A DNA stretch of 64,000 nucleotides from Oribacterium sp. P6A1 (GTDB lineage Bacteria > Bacillota > Clostridia > Lachnospirales > Lachnospiraceae). The stretch's first letter is position 1; every line of letters starts with the position of its first letter. Both the position numbers and the translations under genes were made by a program. Where the stretch lies: contig NZ_JNKO01000010.1 in assembly GCF_000702885.1 (NCBI RefSeq), forward strand, positions 43,206 to 107,205. The letters are read 5' to 3'. Under the pieces are notes generated by a model. The model had not been told where the DNA came from. It was given only the letters and a program-made list of their open reading frames with translations, and ran no database searches. Positions 54,269-61,480 of this stretch are shown in pieces.

Positions 54269-54548
54269 TATATGCTCCTCCTATTGCTTCAATACCCCCA
54301 GTCCCCACGATCTTGTCATCTACAATGGCAACAATCTCTATTTCATTAGGACTATTTGTCTTATCTGAAAGGAACTTAGCCTCCCTTTCAGGGTCAAAAC
54401 AGTTTTCATCAGGATAAACAAGCATGAAATCAGTTTCGGCATGAGTCTTATTGTAAATATCATATACTTCCCTGCCGTCCGGTTCATCACCATTCCTAAG
54501 CAATGCCTCTTTTCCATTTTTCAGAATTATCTTTTTACTATAGATCAT
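54249..54548 (-). pseudogene. GNAT acetyltransferase 5' fragment
   Basis: The 99-residue product begins MIYSKKIILKNGKEALLRNG, then DIYNKTHAETDFMLVYPDE near 30 and EIEIVAIVDDKIVGTGGIEA near 70. This is the first half of a GNAT-fold acetyltransferase up to strand beta-4. The acetyl-CoA pyrophosphate loop (Q/RxxGxG/A) that should follow is absent; instead the sequence runs into the ribosome binding site and start of the EamA fragment. It overlaps the end of the intact GNAT gene upstream. Confidence 0.75.
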
Positions 54549-54558
54549 CAGCTTTCCC

Positions 54559-55056
54559 TTAAAGTTTTTCAAAAGCAATCCTCGGATAATCATCTTCCTT
54601 TACATATATCGTTCCACACCTGGTGAAGCCAAGCTTTTTTAACAGATTTTGCATCACAATGTTATCTCCATGGGTATCTATCCTGAGATGCCCACATTTC
54701 TCAAAAGCCCAGTTTATACAAAATGCGCCAATGCCTTTTTCCGAACCATCTGCTGCAATCCTGTGAACCACGCCGTATTCATTGTCTCCTATCCACTCAC
54801 CGTCCTCTATGTCTATATAATCTGGTTCAATATCGATTCCCTTATCAAAATAGAATACACCAACTACTGTTTCTGATTTGTTTACGCAAACATAACTGAG
54901 TTCATTCTCAATATCATTCTTAATAAGCTCTTCAGGCGGCCAGTTAGTGAGGCCCCACTGATTTGGATTCCCGTGCTCTGCCATAAATTTTCTTGCATGA
55001 GCATATATCACCATTATCCTGTTAAAATCTTCTTTTCCGGCTTTCCTGATCTTCAT
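54559..55056 (-). CDS. GNAT family N-acetyltransferase
   Basis: The 165-residue protein is a complete GNAT domain: MKIRKAGKEDFNRIMVIYAH at the start, VCVNKSETVVGVFYF near 80, acetyl-CoA-binding HRIAADGSEKGIGAFCINWA near 122 and a C-terminal HGDNIVMQNLLKKLGFTRCG. Substrate unknown. It begins 6 bases after the stop of the lipoprotein gene, without a clear ribosome binding site, so translation is probably coupled. Its first 87 bases are about 84 percent identical to the start of the chimeric gene at 59965-60333. Confidence 0.9.
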   Translation of the reverse strand: MKIRKAGKEDFNRIMVIYAHARKFMAEHGNPNQWGLTNWPPEELIKNDIENELSYVCVNKSETVVGVFYFDKGIDIEPDYIDIEDGEWIGDNEYGVVHRIAADGSEKGIGAFCINWAFEKCGHLRIDTHGDNIVMQNLLKKLGFTRCGTIYVKEDDYPRIAFEKL

Positions 55057-55062
55057 ATCGCA

Positions 55063-55521
55063 TCACTTTTCATCTACATAATCCCACGCATTAAAAGTCT
55101 CTTCCGTGCGCTGTTCTCCATCTGTTATGCCCTTTACAAACTCTGTGACATATGTATCTCCAGAAACAGAATCAATATAGTAACGAAGCTCAGCACCTGT
55201 ATACGACCTGAATAACACAACAACCTGGTTATCTGTAGATGATTCTATCTCCCAATAGATAGTGTAATCACCGGATTTTACCATATCCTCAAGTTCCGGA
55301 TTATTGGCAAAACAGTAATTTTTGATAGCTGATAATACCTGATCACCTGTCTCAATTTTACGTAATGTTTCTGAAATATCTGTTGAAGGCTCTTCAGAAG
55401 AGCTCTCAATCTGTTTTTCAGTAGTAACCGGCTCCGTCTGTCTAGGTACATTATTTCCGCAAGCTATAGTTAAAGCTGTAAAAGCAATGCATAATGTAAT
55501 TGTCAGTATAGTTCTCTTCAT
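55063..55521 (-). CDS. Small lipoprotein of unknown function
   Basis: The 152-residue protein has a lipoprotein signal (MKRTILTITLCIAFTALTIAC, Cys near residue 21), a Thr/Ser/Glu-rich linker and a domain of about 95 residues (ENYTIYWEIESSTDNQVVVL-like; here GDYTIYWEIESSTDNQVVVL, then LRYYIDSVSGDTYVTEFVKG). No family recognised. GGGAGAG lies 6 bases before the ATG at 55521. It is co-transcribed with the GNAT gene that follows. Confidence 0.75.
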   Translation of the reverse strand: MKRTILTITLCIAFTALTIACGNNVPRQTEPVTTEKQIESSSEEPSTDISETLRKIETGDQVLSAIKNYCFANNPELEDMVKSGDYTIYWEIESSTDNQVVVLFRSYTGAELRYYIDSVSGDTYVTEFVKGITDGEQRTEETFNAWDYVDEK

Positions 55522-55589
55522 AAGATACTCTCCCATATCGTCATAACTGCTGATTTGTTTCATAGAATTATTCTAATTGTTCCACACAC

Positions 55590-55620
55590 AAAAATAAAGC
55601 CCACAAAAGTGAGCCTTATT
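55590..55620 (-). terminator. Intrinsic terminator upstream of the small lipoprotein gene
   Basis: On the minus strand AAGGCTCAC and GTGGGCTTT (G-T pairs included) enclose TTTT and are followed by ATTTTTG. It would stop leftward transcripts from the rtcB operon. Confidence 0.75.
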
Positions 55621-55711
55621 TCATAACATTATTTAACTGTTAATAGTAACGAAATTGACTGATATGGCTATCATTTAATGAATATCCCTTTAAAAAAACA
55701 CACTAATGATC

Positions 55712-55757
55712 ATAATGCTTATATACACCGTGTCTGGTGGTTTTTTATAAGCATTAT
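55712..55757. repeat. 12-bp perfect inverted repeat downstream of rtcB
   Basis: ATAATGCTTATA (55712-55723) pairs with TATAAGCATTAT (55746-55757). Inside is a second small stem, CACC with GGTG, followed by TTTTTT on the plus strand. It lies 50 bases after the rtcB stop and can act as a 3' end structure for that transcript. Confidence 0.55.
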
Positions 55758-55806
55758 ATGTATTATTATGGGCATAGTCTGGTTGCAAATAATTCCAAAA
55801 TTGTTT

Positions 55807-57024
55807 TCATGTTGAAGCCTTAAAATTATAAACCGGCTTCATGACCTCAATAACATCTACAGATTCTGCAATGACATCAATTATGTCCGTTAAAGACTTA
55901 TATGCCATCGGTGCCTCATCAATAGTGGACTCATTTACTGAAGTAGTGTAGACATCTTTCATGGCTTCTTTATATTCCGCTATGGAAAGATTGTTTTTCG
56001 CCACTGTCCTGGACATTATTCTTCCCGCACCGTGGGGCGCAGAAAAGTTCCACTCCGGGTTTCCTTTTCCTACAGCAAGTATTGAACCATCACGCATGTT
56101 TATTGGAATAAGTACCTTCTCACCCTTATGTGCAGCGATGGAACCTTTTCTCAGTATCATCTCATCCGTATCTATATAATTATGGATGGTATGAAAAGAC
56201 TCACCCCCTGAAAGACCTGTCCTGTCAAGTATTATCTCTGCCATCTTTTCACGGTTTCTTTTTGCAAACTTCTGGCAGATTTCAATATCATGAAGATAAT
56301 CCTCCAGATATTTTCCTGACAAGTAGCAAAGATCCTCCGGCATGGATGATGAATGCTCGATATATTTCTTGTCATAGAGTTCCTTCAGCGCTGTCTGTAT
56401 CTCAGATCTTTTTCCCTGCTCTTTGTATGTTCTTATAAGTTCCTCCCTTGCTGAAAGATAATCTCCTATTCCCTTGGCAAGATCAACTGCCAGAGTCTGA
56501 TATAACTCTGCGATCTGCTTTCCGAGATTTCTGGAGCCTGAATGTATGACCATGTAATTGTTTCCGTTTGAAGCTCTGTCTATCTCTATAAAATGATTAC
56601 CACCGCCTAATGTCCCAAGGGATTTCTCAAGTCTTTTTGTCTCTTTAAGATCTCTATGACACTTAAGTCCTGTAAGGTCAAAACGCTCTGTTCTTCCCTC
56701 CCAGACATCCCTGCCGGAAGGAATGTAATGTGCTGCTTCGTCAAACTTAGCGAGATCTATATCCTGTTTGCCAAGATCCACTGTAAACATTCCGCATCCA
56801 ATGTCTACGCCCACAACATTCGGAACCACCTTATCAGCGATAGTCATTGTGGTTCCTATGGTACAGCCTTTTCCGGAATGAACGTCAGGCATGATTCTTA
56901 TTTTGGAGCCCTCTGTCATTGGAAAATCACACATTCTTCGTATTTGCTCTATCGCCTCTTCCTCCACTACCTTTGCATAGCAGACAGCTGTATTTACTTT
57001 TCCTTTTATCTCTATTGTATTCAT
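55807..57024 (-). CDS. rtcB: RtcB family RNA ligase
   Basis: The 405-residue protein joins 2',3'-cyclic phosphate or 3'-phosphate RNA ends to 5'-OH ends using GTP and Mn2+. It has NVVGVDIGCGMFTVDL near residue 69 with the metal-binding Asp and Cys, LGTLGGGNHFIEID near 140, VIHSGSRNLGKQIAELY near 160 and SAPHGAGRIMSRTVAK near 335 containing the guanylylated His. It is full length for the short RtcB group. It follows rsr on the same strand after about 50 bases, so RNA end repair is probably tied to Rsr. GAGAGG precedes the ATG. Confidence 0.95.
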   Translation of the reverse strand: MNTIEIKGKVNTAVCYAKVVEEEAIEQIRRMCDFPMTEGSKIRIMPDVHSGKGCTIGTTMTIADKVVPNVVGVDIGCGMFTVDLGKQDIDLAKFDEAAHYIPSGRDVWEGRTERFDLTGLKCHRDLKETKRLEKSLGTLGGGNHFIEIDRASNGNNYMVIHSGSRNLGKQIAELYQTLAVDLAKGIGDYLSAREELIRTYKEQGKRSEIQTALKELYDKKYIEHSSSMPEDLCYLSGKYLEDYLHDIEICQKFAKRNREKMAEIILDRTGLSGGESFHTIHNYIDTDEMILRKGSIAAHKGEKVLIPINMRDGSILAVGKGNPEWNFSAPHGAGRIMSRTVAKNNLSIAEYKEAMKDVYTTSVNESTIDEAPMAYKSLTDIIDVIAESVDVIEVMKPVYNFKAST

Positions 57025-57075
57025 GCTTTTTCCTCTCAGATCCGGAAGTTTTTTCGTCCTCCGGACCTGTTCTCA

Positions 57076-58542
57076 TTACGCAACGATCCTTTCGTATCGT
57101 GCTGATGAAAGGACACTCATCATAAACTTATATGGTTCCAGATTACCGTCTTTTAACATTGAAAAAATCTGTGGATTACATCCTGATACAAGTACTGTCC
57201 CCTGATCATTCATCGTTACCGGCTGCTGACGGTTACGGCTGTTTACATTCCAGAAAACCACCTGGGGCAGTCTGTACCCGTATTTTTTGAATTCTGCCTT
57301 TGCATTCTCAAAGTTCGTTTTATGAGTATTTCCCTCACAGAAGTCAAATTCCATATCAGATATGATGTACAGTTTCTCCGGCATGTCAGCCTGTGTAAGT
57401 TTATTGCTTACAGCTGTTCTCAAAATCAACATAAATGTTTTTTCAATGTCTGTATTGCTGCACTCATTAAAGCTCATGCAGTAACGGATCTTTTCCACTA
57501 TATCCCTGCCCTTGATCTCAATGAGTCTTGGATTACGGGAGAATGTTATAAAATGATTATGGAAATCCCCGGTATTCTTCTCAGCAAAGTAGACACCCAG
57601 GGACTGTGCTACGGCTGCCGGTAATGGATTAGATCCCCAGTACATCGATGCAGAACCATCAACCACCACAAGAGAATTTTCAGCCCCTGCATAGTTTTCA
57701 AGAGCATTCCATGTGACATTCATAGCCCTTCTTTCATCCTCTGTTAATGTCTTTCTTGAAATAACCGGAGCTATCACATCATACGGTGTCAGCGCTGAAG
57801 TATGTAACACTTCCGGATCAGTTTCAGCCTTTGTTATAAATGCTTTATATCTTTCCCCGTCATTTCTCAGAAATGCTCTTCTATATTTGTACAATGCTTT
57901 TGACGACTGCTTCTCATAGTCAAAGGTGTAATCTTTTTCCCTCAGGTTATTCTCAATGATCTTTATCTGAGTTCTTAACGAAGATAATACCTTTCTGTAC
58001 TCGGCCTCAGACATTCTCAGGTATTTTGCTATCTTCTTAGCCTTTCTCACTGTCTCCTTATTGCTGGTATTGACTGATGGAAGCCACTTTGCAAGAAGAG
58101 AAACATTGGCATCTGATCCATACTCAGACAAAGCATCAATATCTTCATGTAATGTCTTTTCTATATATGACATCACTTCGTTCTCTATCGGAGTATCTAT
58201 AAGTGCAAGAAGATCATCATAGCGGCCATATTCTGCCACATTTACAATATTCTTTTTTACAGATTCAGTCTCGGCAGATGCAAGATATGCAAGTATTACC
58301 TTGAAAACTCTTCTCTCCCCAAGTCCGCCCCTGATGTCTCTTGCAAAGAACAGTGTCTTCATGGCAAGATCAGCATCTTCAGCATATGCCTTTATAAAGC
58401 TATCTATTATAGCTTCATCCGATGCAGTTCTGAGTGCACCTATGGTCGCAAAAAGATCCAGGCAGTCGGATTTTGTTGTTCTATATGTTATTGCGCCATT
58501 CTCTGTGTAAGTCTTGTTTTCTTTTTTCAAAAAGTTCAACAT
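57076..58542 (-). CDS. rsr: Rsr: Ro60 orthologue (TROVE and von Willebrand A domains)
   Basis: The 488-residue protein has an N-terminal HEAT-like TROVE ring (about 20-300; KTLFFARDIRGGLGERRVFK near 60, ALSEYGSDANVSLLAKWLPS near 140) and a C-terminal vWA domain (about 315-485) with an intact metal site (SLVVVDGSASMYWG, then FHNHFITFS and IYIISDMEFDF-like LYIISDMEFDF). Ro60 proteins bind misfolded RNA ends in the ring and Y RNAs on its outer surface. Rsr works with exonucleases and RtcB. The ATG at 58542 follows GGAGG; an upstream extension is unlikely. The Y RNA candidate lies 121 bases upstream, and rtcB follows. Confidence 0.93.
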   Translation of the reverse strand: MLNFLKKENKTYTENGAITYRTTKSDCLDLFATIGALRTASDEAIIDSFIKAYAEDADLAMKTLFFARDIRGGLGERRVFKVILAYLASAETESVKKNIVNVAEYGRYDDLLALIDTPIENEVMSYIEKTLHEDIDALSEYGSDANVSLLAKWLPSVNTSNKETVRKAKKIAKYLRMSEAEYRKVLSSLRTQIKIIENNLREKDYTFDYEKQSSKALYKYRRAFLRNDGERYKAFITKAETDPEVLHTSALTPYDVIAPVISRKTLTEDERRAMNVTWNALENYAGAENSLVVVDGSASMYWGSNPLPAAVAQSLGVYFAEKNTGDFHNHFITFSRNPRLIEIKGRDIVEKIRYCMSFNECSNTDIEKTFMLILRTAVSNKLTQADMPEKLYIISDMEFDFCEGNTHKTNFENAKAEFKKYGYRLPQVVFWNVNSRNRQQPVTMNDQGTVLVSGCNPQIFSMLKDGNLEPYKFMMSVLSSARYERIVA

Positions 58543-58567
58543 ATCCTCTACCTCCTGATTTAAAGAC

Positions 58568-58650
58568 AAGGTGCTTTGGAACCGTTCCGGTTTTATGGTT
58601 TGTATTTTTCTAAATATAATCTTTAAATAAATAGTTGCTGTATGCACCTT
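58568..58650 (-). other. Second possible folded segment between the Y RNA and rsr
   Basis: On the minus strand AAGGTGC (58644-58650) and GCACCTT (58568-58574) can pair over 69 bases and enclose a short hairpin AACCG-GAA-CGGTT. It lies in the rsr leader directly downstream of the Y RNA and could be a 3' extension of that RNA or an rsr leader element. The intervening sequence is A/T rich and the pairing may be accidental. Confidence 0.35.
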
Positions 58651-58662
58651 TATAGTTCACCA

Positions 58663-58768
58663 CATCAAGACACCTATCCTTTACGGATATTCGGGATTTG
58701 AACCCAGTCCGGACCAGGTGATCCGGTGCTGACCATTAAGCTCTGTAATTGCTGTGTGTGTCTTTATG
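58663..58768 (-). ncRNA. Y RNA candidate (YrlA-like, tRNA-mimic type)
   Basis: On the minus strand the ends pair: CATAAAGACAC with GTGTCTTGATG, 11 bp with one A-G mismatch. Between them, in tRNA order, lie a D-arm mimic (GCT-TAATGGTC-AGC, 58728-58741), one linker base, an anticodon-arm mimic (CCGGA-TCACCTGG-TCCGG, 58709-58726), a short variable stretch ACT and a T-arm (GGG-TTCAAAT-CCC, 58693-58705). A hairpin TATCC-GTAAA-GGATA follows. No 7-bp acceptor stem or CCA end exists, so it is not a tRNA. YrlA RNAs have this plan and are encoded beside rsr, as here. In known YrlA the stem made by the ends binds Rsr. Confidence 0.8.
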
Positions 58769-58903
58769 TATATATAGTAATGCATAATAATGGAGATTGA
58801 TACCTTCGGATTTTTCTTTATTTGCAACCCCTGATAATCTTGTTATTACGTCTTATTTACATTATTATTGTGGTATATCACGACCCCATATAAGAGGTGG
58901 ACC

Positions 58904-59890
58904 ATGACTGAAAAATATAAAATATATCTATCCGAAGATATAAAAACCAGACTCACTAATGATGCAGAACTTTTTGAATTCTATAAGAAAGATGGCTCTG
59001 TTAATCTGAATGCCTTCCTGAAGATACTGATAGTAAATTACTTTGACCAATACAGGAATGAAAAAGAAAAACTCCTAAACAGCATACGTCAGGATATTTC
59101 CAACATAATATCTATATCTGACAAAGACTCTGAGAAACTTGCTGACAGAATAGTTAATACCTATCTAAAAGGGGATTTTGAAAAAGCAGAAAAGAGCACA
59201 GCCATTACATTGACTGTAAGCGGAGAATCCTATGACATTATAGGAATCATCGAGAATAATTTACTAAAGGACTCTTCCCTCTCCGGATACTTAAAAGATA
59301 TGTTTGTTTCATATCTGTCTATACCTCGAAGCAATAGAGAGATTATCATTTTTAAAGATATACAAAAGGCTATTACAACCGCTATTTCTGAAAAAAGGAT
59401 CATTACCTTTTCAACCACAACATCCGAAAAGAATACCACTTTTACGGTTGAGCCATATTTTATTGCTCCTTCGAAGGAAGAACAATGTAATTATCTGATA
59501 TGCAACGACGTCAGAGCCCACATCCCAAGAACCTTCAGAATATCCAGGCTTACCAGCATTTTTGTCACATCCGCTGATTTTATTTTTGATGATGCTCTAT
59601 ACAAAGAATTACAGGACAGGGCCCTCAGGAGTCCTCAGTCTGTATCTAAAACCGTACAGGCCATAGTGAAAATGAATTCATTTGGAATCCGAAAGTTCAA
59701 GGTCGTTACAAAAAACCGTCCGGACCTGCTTAAGAAAGAAGGAGATCTGTATTACTTCGACTGGTCCGAATTGCAGCTTGAGGAATACTTTAAACGCTTC
59801 GGACGTGATGCCATAGTTCTTGAGCCAAAGTCATTAAGGGAACGTTTGAAAAAATACTACAGCTTGGCCGTTAAGGCTTATAATGATTAA
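58904..59890 (+). CDS. WYL-domain protein, probable regulator of the rsr-rtcB unit
   Basis: The 328-residue protein has an N-terminal part with KIYLSEDIKTRLTNDAELFE and VNLNAFLKILIVNYFDQY (possible ribbon-helix-helix-like DNA-binding segment), and a central to C-terminal WYL-type domain (about 155-245): TTAISEKRIITFSTTTSEKN, then FTVEPYFIAPSKEEQCNYLI and RTFRISRLTSIFV. WYL domains bind nucleic acids or nucleotides and control transcription. It is divergent from rsr and the Y RNA, the usual place for a regulator; in proteobacteria that role is played by RtcR. GAGGTGG precedes the ATG. Confidence 0.85.
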   Translation: MTEKYKIYLSEDIKTRLTNDAELFEFYKKDGSVNLNAFLKILIVNYFDQYRNEKEKLLNSIRQDISNIISISDKDSEKLADRIVNTYLKGDFEKAEKSTAITLTVSGESYDIIGIIENNLLKDSSLSGYLKDMFVSYLSIPRSNREIIIFKDIQKAITTAISEKRIITFSTTTSEKNTTFTVEPYFIAPSKEEQCNYLICNDVRAHIPRTFRISRLTSIFVTSADFIFDDALYKELQDRALRSPQSVSKTVQAIVKMNSFGIRKFKVVTKNRPDLLKKEGDLYYFDWSELQLEEYFKRFGRDAIVLEPKSLRERLKKYYSLAVKAYND

Positions 59891-59964
59891 ACAAGTCAAA
59901 GCCATACATCAGAAATGCTGCTGCATTGATAACTATCAAGTATATATTATTCATAATTTCATCC

Positions 59965-60333
59965 TCAGGATTCTGATGTATGATTCTCTCTGTAAGTAAT
60001 ATTCAATCGGAGTACATCTGACAAAACCGTCCATACCCGTAGCCAGTGTACAGGTTTTTCGCTCATAACCTGATACATGGCATCAACCAATATATGAAGA
60101 AACTCCTTGTTTTCAACCTCATCTACAAGAATCATTTCCTTTGCACCTTTGTATGGAAGTACCATATCAGCATCCGGCATCATTGATTTTGCTGATTTTG
60201 TATTCTTCACCAGGAAACGGTCATCATAGATTCCGCCAAATACTTTTCCTCGCTCTGACATAAATTTTCTGGCATAAGCATATATTCCCATTATCCTGTT
60301 AAGATCTTCTTTTACAGCTTTTCTAATGTTCAT
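59965..60333 (-). CDS. Chimeric gene: GNAT 5' end fused to a TfoX-like domain and a third tail
   Basis: Residues 1-29 (MNIRKAVKEDLNRIMGIYAY, ARKFMSERG) match the start of the GNAT gene at 54559-55056. Residues 30-93 (KVFGGIYDDRFLVKNTKSAK, PYKGAKEMILVDEVENKEFL) match the TfoX-like gene at 62836-63147. The tail (LNITYRENHTSES) resembles the end of the gene at 52974-53369 (RKRRENHSSES). The first junction is at Arg-Gly-Lys, common to both parents. A good ribosome binding site (AAGGAT) precedes the ATG, so the 122-residue protein may be made. The GNAT part is too short to fold; the TfoX-like part lacks its first 35 residues. Confidence 0.8.
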   Translation of the reverse strand: MNIRKAVKEDLNRIMGIYAYARKFMSERGKVFGGIYDDRFLVKNTKSAKSMMPDADMVLPYKGAKEMILVDEVENKEFLHILVDAMYQVMSEKPVHWLRVWTVLSDVLRLNITYRENHTSES

Positions 60334-60347
60334 ACTATCCTTTTTCC

Positions 60348-60899
60348 TTACGCGTTTTGCCCTAAGTATTTCTCCAGCAGAACAAGATTAACATCAGGTA
60401 TACCATTAAAAACTGTAGGCACAATGGCAACCTCTTTATAACCAAGTTTACTGTACATTTTTCGTGCTGCCATATTTCGTTCGTTAGTATCTATCCGAAG
60501 TTCTGAGCAGCCGTTTTCCAATGCATAGTTTTCATAGAACTTTATAAACTCTTTCCCCAGTCCTTGCTTTCCAGCCATGGGAGATATGGCGAGCGTGTGG
60601 AATACACATACTTTATCGTCTTCCGCCTCATGCTCCCATTTAGTTTTCTTATATACGTCCACCTGGATTTTATTTATTATACCTGAGCCAAGCACAATAC
60701 CGTCCTTTTCAATAATAAAAAGGTCCTCTCTTTTCAAAGCCTCTTCCGCCGTTTCTTTTACAGGATATATTCCCCTGATCCATCCAACAGATATTATCCC
60801 TTCTTCCTCTGTCTTATGGATTTCATCATAAATATTCACCACTGCATCAAGGTCAGATTTATTTGCTTTACGTATCCTAACATTATCAGAAATAGACAT
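60348..60899 (-). CDS. GNAT family N-acetyltransferase
   Basis: The 183-residue protein is a complete GNAT domain: RIRKANKSDLDAVVNIYDEI at the start, LFIIEKDGIVLGSGIINKIQ near 65, the acetyl-CoA-binding FHTLAISPMAGKQGLGKEFI near 110 and RIDTNERNMAARKMYSKLGY near 145. Substrate unknown. ATG at 60899 follows GGAGATATGCGG. It lies 15 bases upstream of the chimeric gene and on the same strand. Confidence 0.9.
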   Translation of the reverse strand: MSISDNVRIRKANKSDLDAVVNIYDEIHKTEEEGIISVGWIRGIYPVKETAEEALKREDLFIIEKDGIVLGSGIINKIQVDVYKKTKWEHEAEDDKVCVFHTLAISPMAGKQGLGKEFIKFYENYALENGCSELRIDTNERNMAARKMYSKLGYKEVAIVPTVFNGIPDVNLVLLEKYLGQNA

Positions 60900-61093
60900 C
60901 CGCATATCTCCAATTAGCCGCATAATCACACACAGGAAACCACTTATACTCATCTCCGCTCTTAATGTATGACGGATGACGTGGATTTCCATCCCTTGTC
61001 ATTGTTCCACGATAGTACCACTCACAATCACATTCCAGCTTTTCCAATCCCGTGAGCACCGCCTGTGATCACACCTACTTTACCATTGGTCAT
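60886..61093 (-). pseudogene. Short-chain dehydrogenase 5' fragment fused to an unidentified 3' fragment
   Basis: ATG at 61093 behind a GGAG site encodes MTNGKVGVITGGAHGIGKA, the NAD(P)-binding start of an SDR (TGGxxGIG). After 19 codons the frame shifts, and a second frame reads KLECDCEWYYRGTMTRDGNP, then RHPSYIKSGDEYKWFPVCDY. The TRDGNPRHPSYIK part resembles the end of DUF1643-like proteins, but this is uncertain. Neither piece is functional alone. Confidence 0.65.
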
Positions 61094-61109
61094 AACGATC
61101 TCCATCTTC

Positions 61110-61141
61110 AAAAAAAGCCGCCTGCAATTATTACAGGCAGC
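61110..61141 (-). terminator. Intrinsic terminator
   Basis: On the minus strand GCTGCCTG and CAGGCGGC form a stem (one mismatch) followed by seven T. It ends leftward transcription from the hydrolase gene at 61481 before the SDR remnant. Confidence 0.8.
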
Positions 61142-61480
61142 TCTAAAGAATTTTAAAAATAAAACCAAAAAATTTTAAACATAATTTTTTTGACCCATAC
61201 CCCCTGCTATTACTGGCTCTGTAAGGTTTTGTTCATTTTAAATAAAATCTACAAAACAGTAATATACACCTATACAATATTATAATAATTTTGTTTGTTT
61301 TTACAGTAAAAATATGTGTTATAGAGTTCATGCGCAAGTGCATTAAGCTTTCTAAAAACTTCTTTACACCTCCAGAACATCAATCATTCCTTTTTTTAAT
61401 GCTGTCCATGTATGTTTCTACTTGCTTTTTACATTGTGTCAGTAGAGAACTCTTTAACCCCCTACTGACAATTTTGGGGG
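61142..61480. other. Gene-free AT-rich stretch
   Basis: No gene is supported. An inverted repeat AACCCCC/GGGGGTT at 61456-61482 overlaps the stop of the next gene and may be a weak terminator. The plus-strand open frame from 61291 has no ribosome binding site and no recognisable motif. Confidence 0.5.

Noticed and set aside
58690..58742. Ordinary tRNA gene on the minus strand
   Set aside because: The T-arm and anticodon-like arm look like a tRNA, but no 7-bp acceptor stem or CCA end can be formed, the D stem has only 3 bp and the anticodon-like loop has 8 bases. The end pairing and the rsr neighbour fit a Y RNA better.
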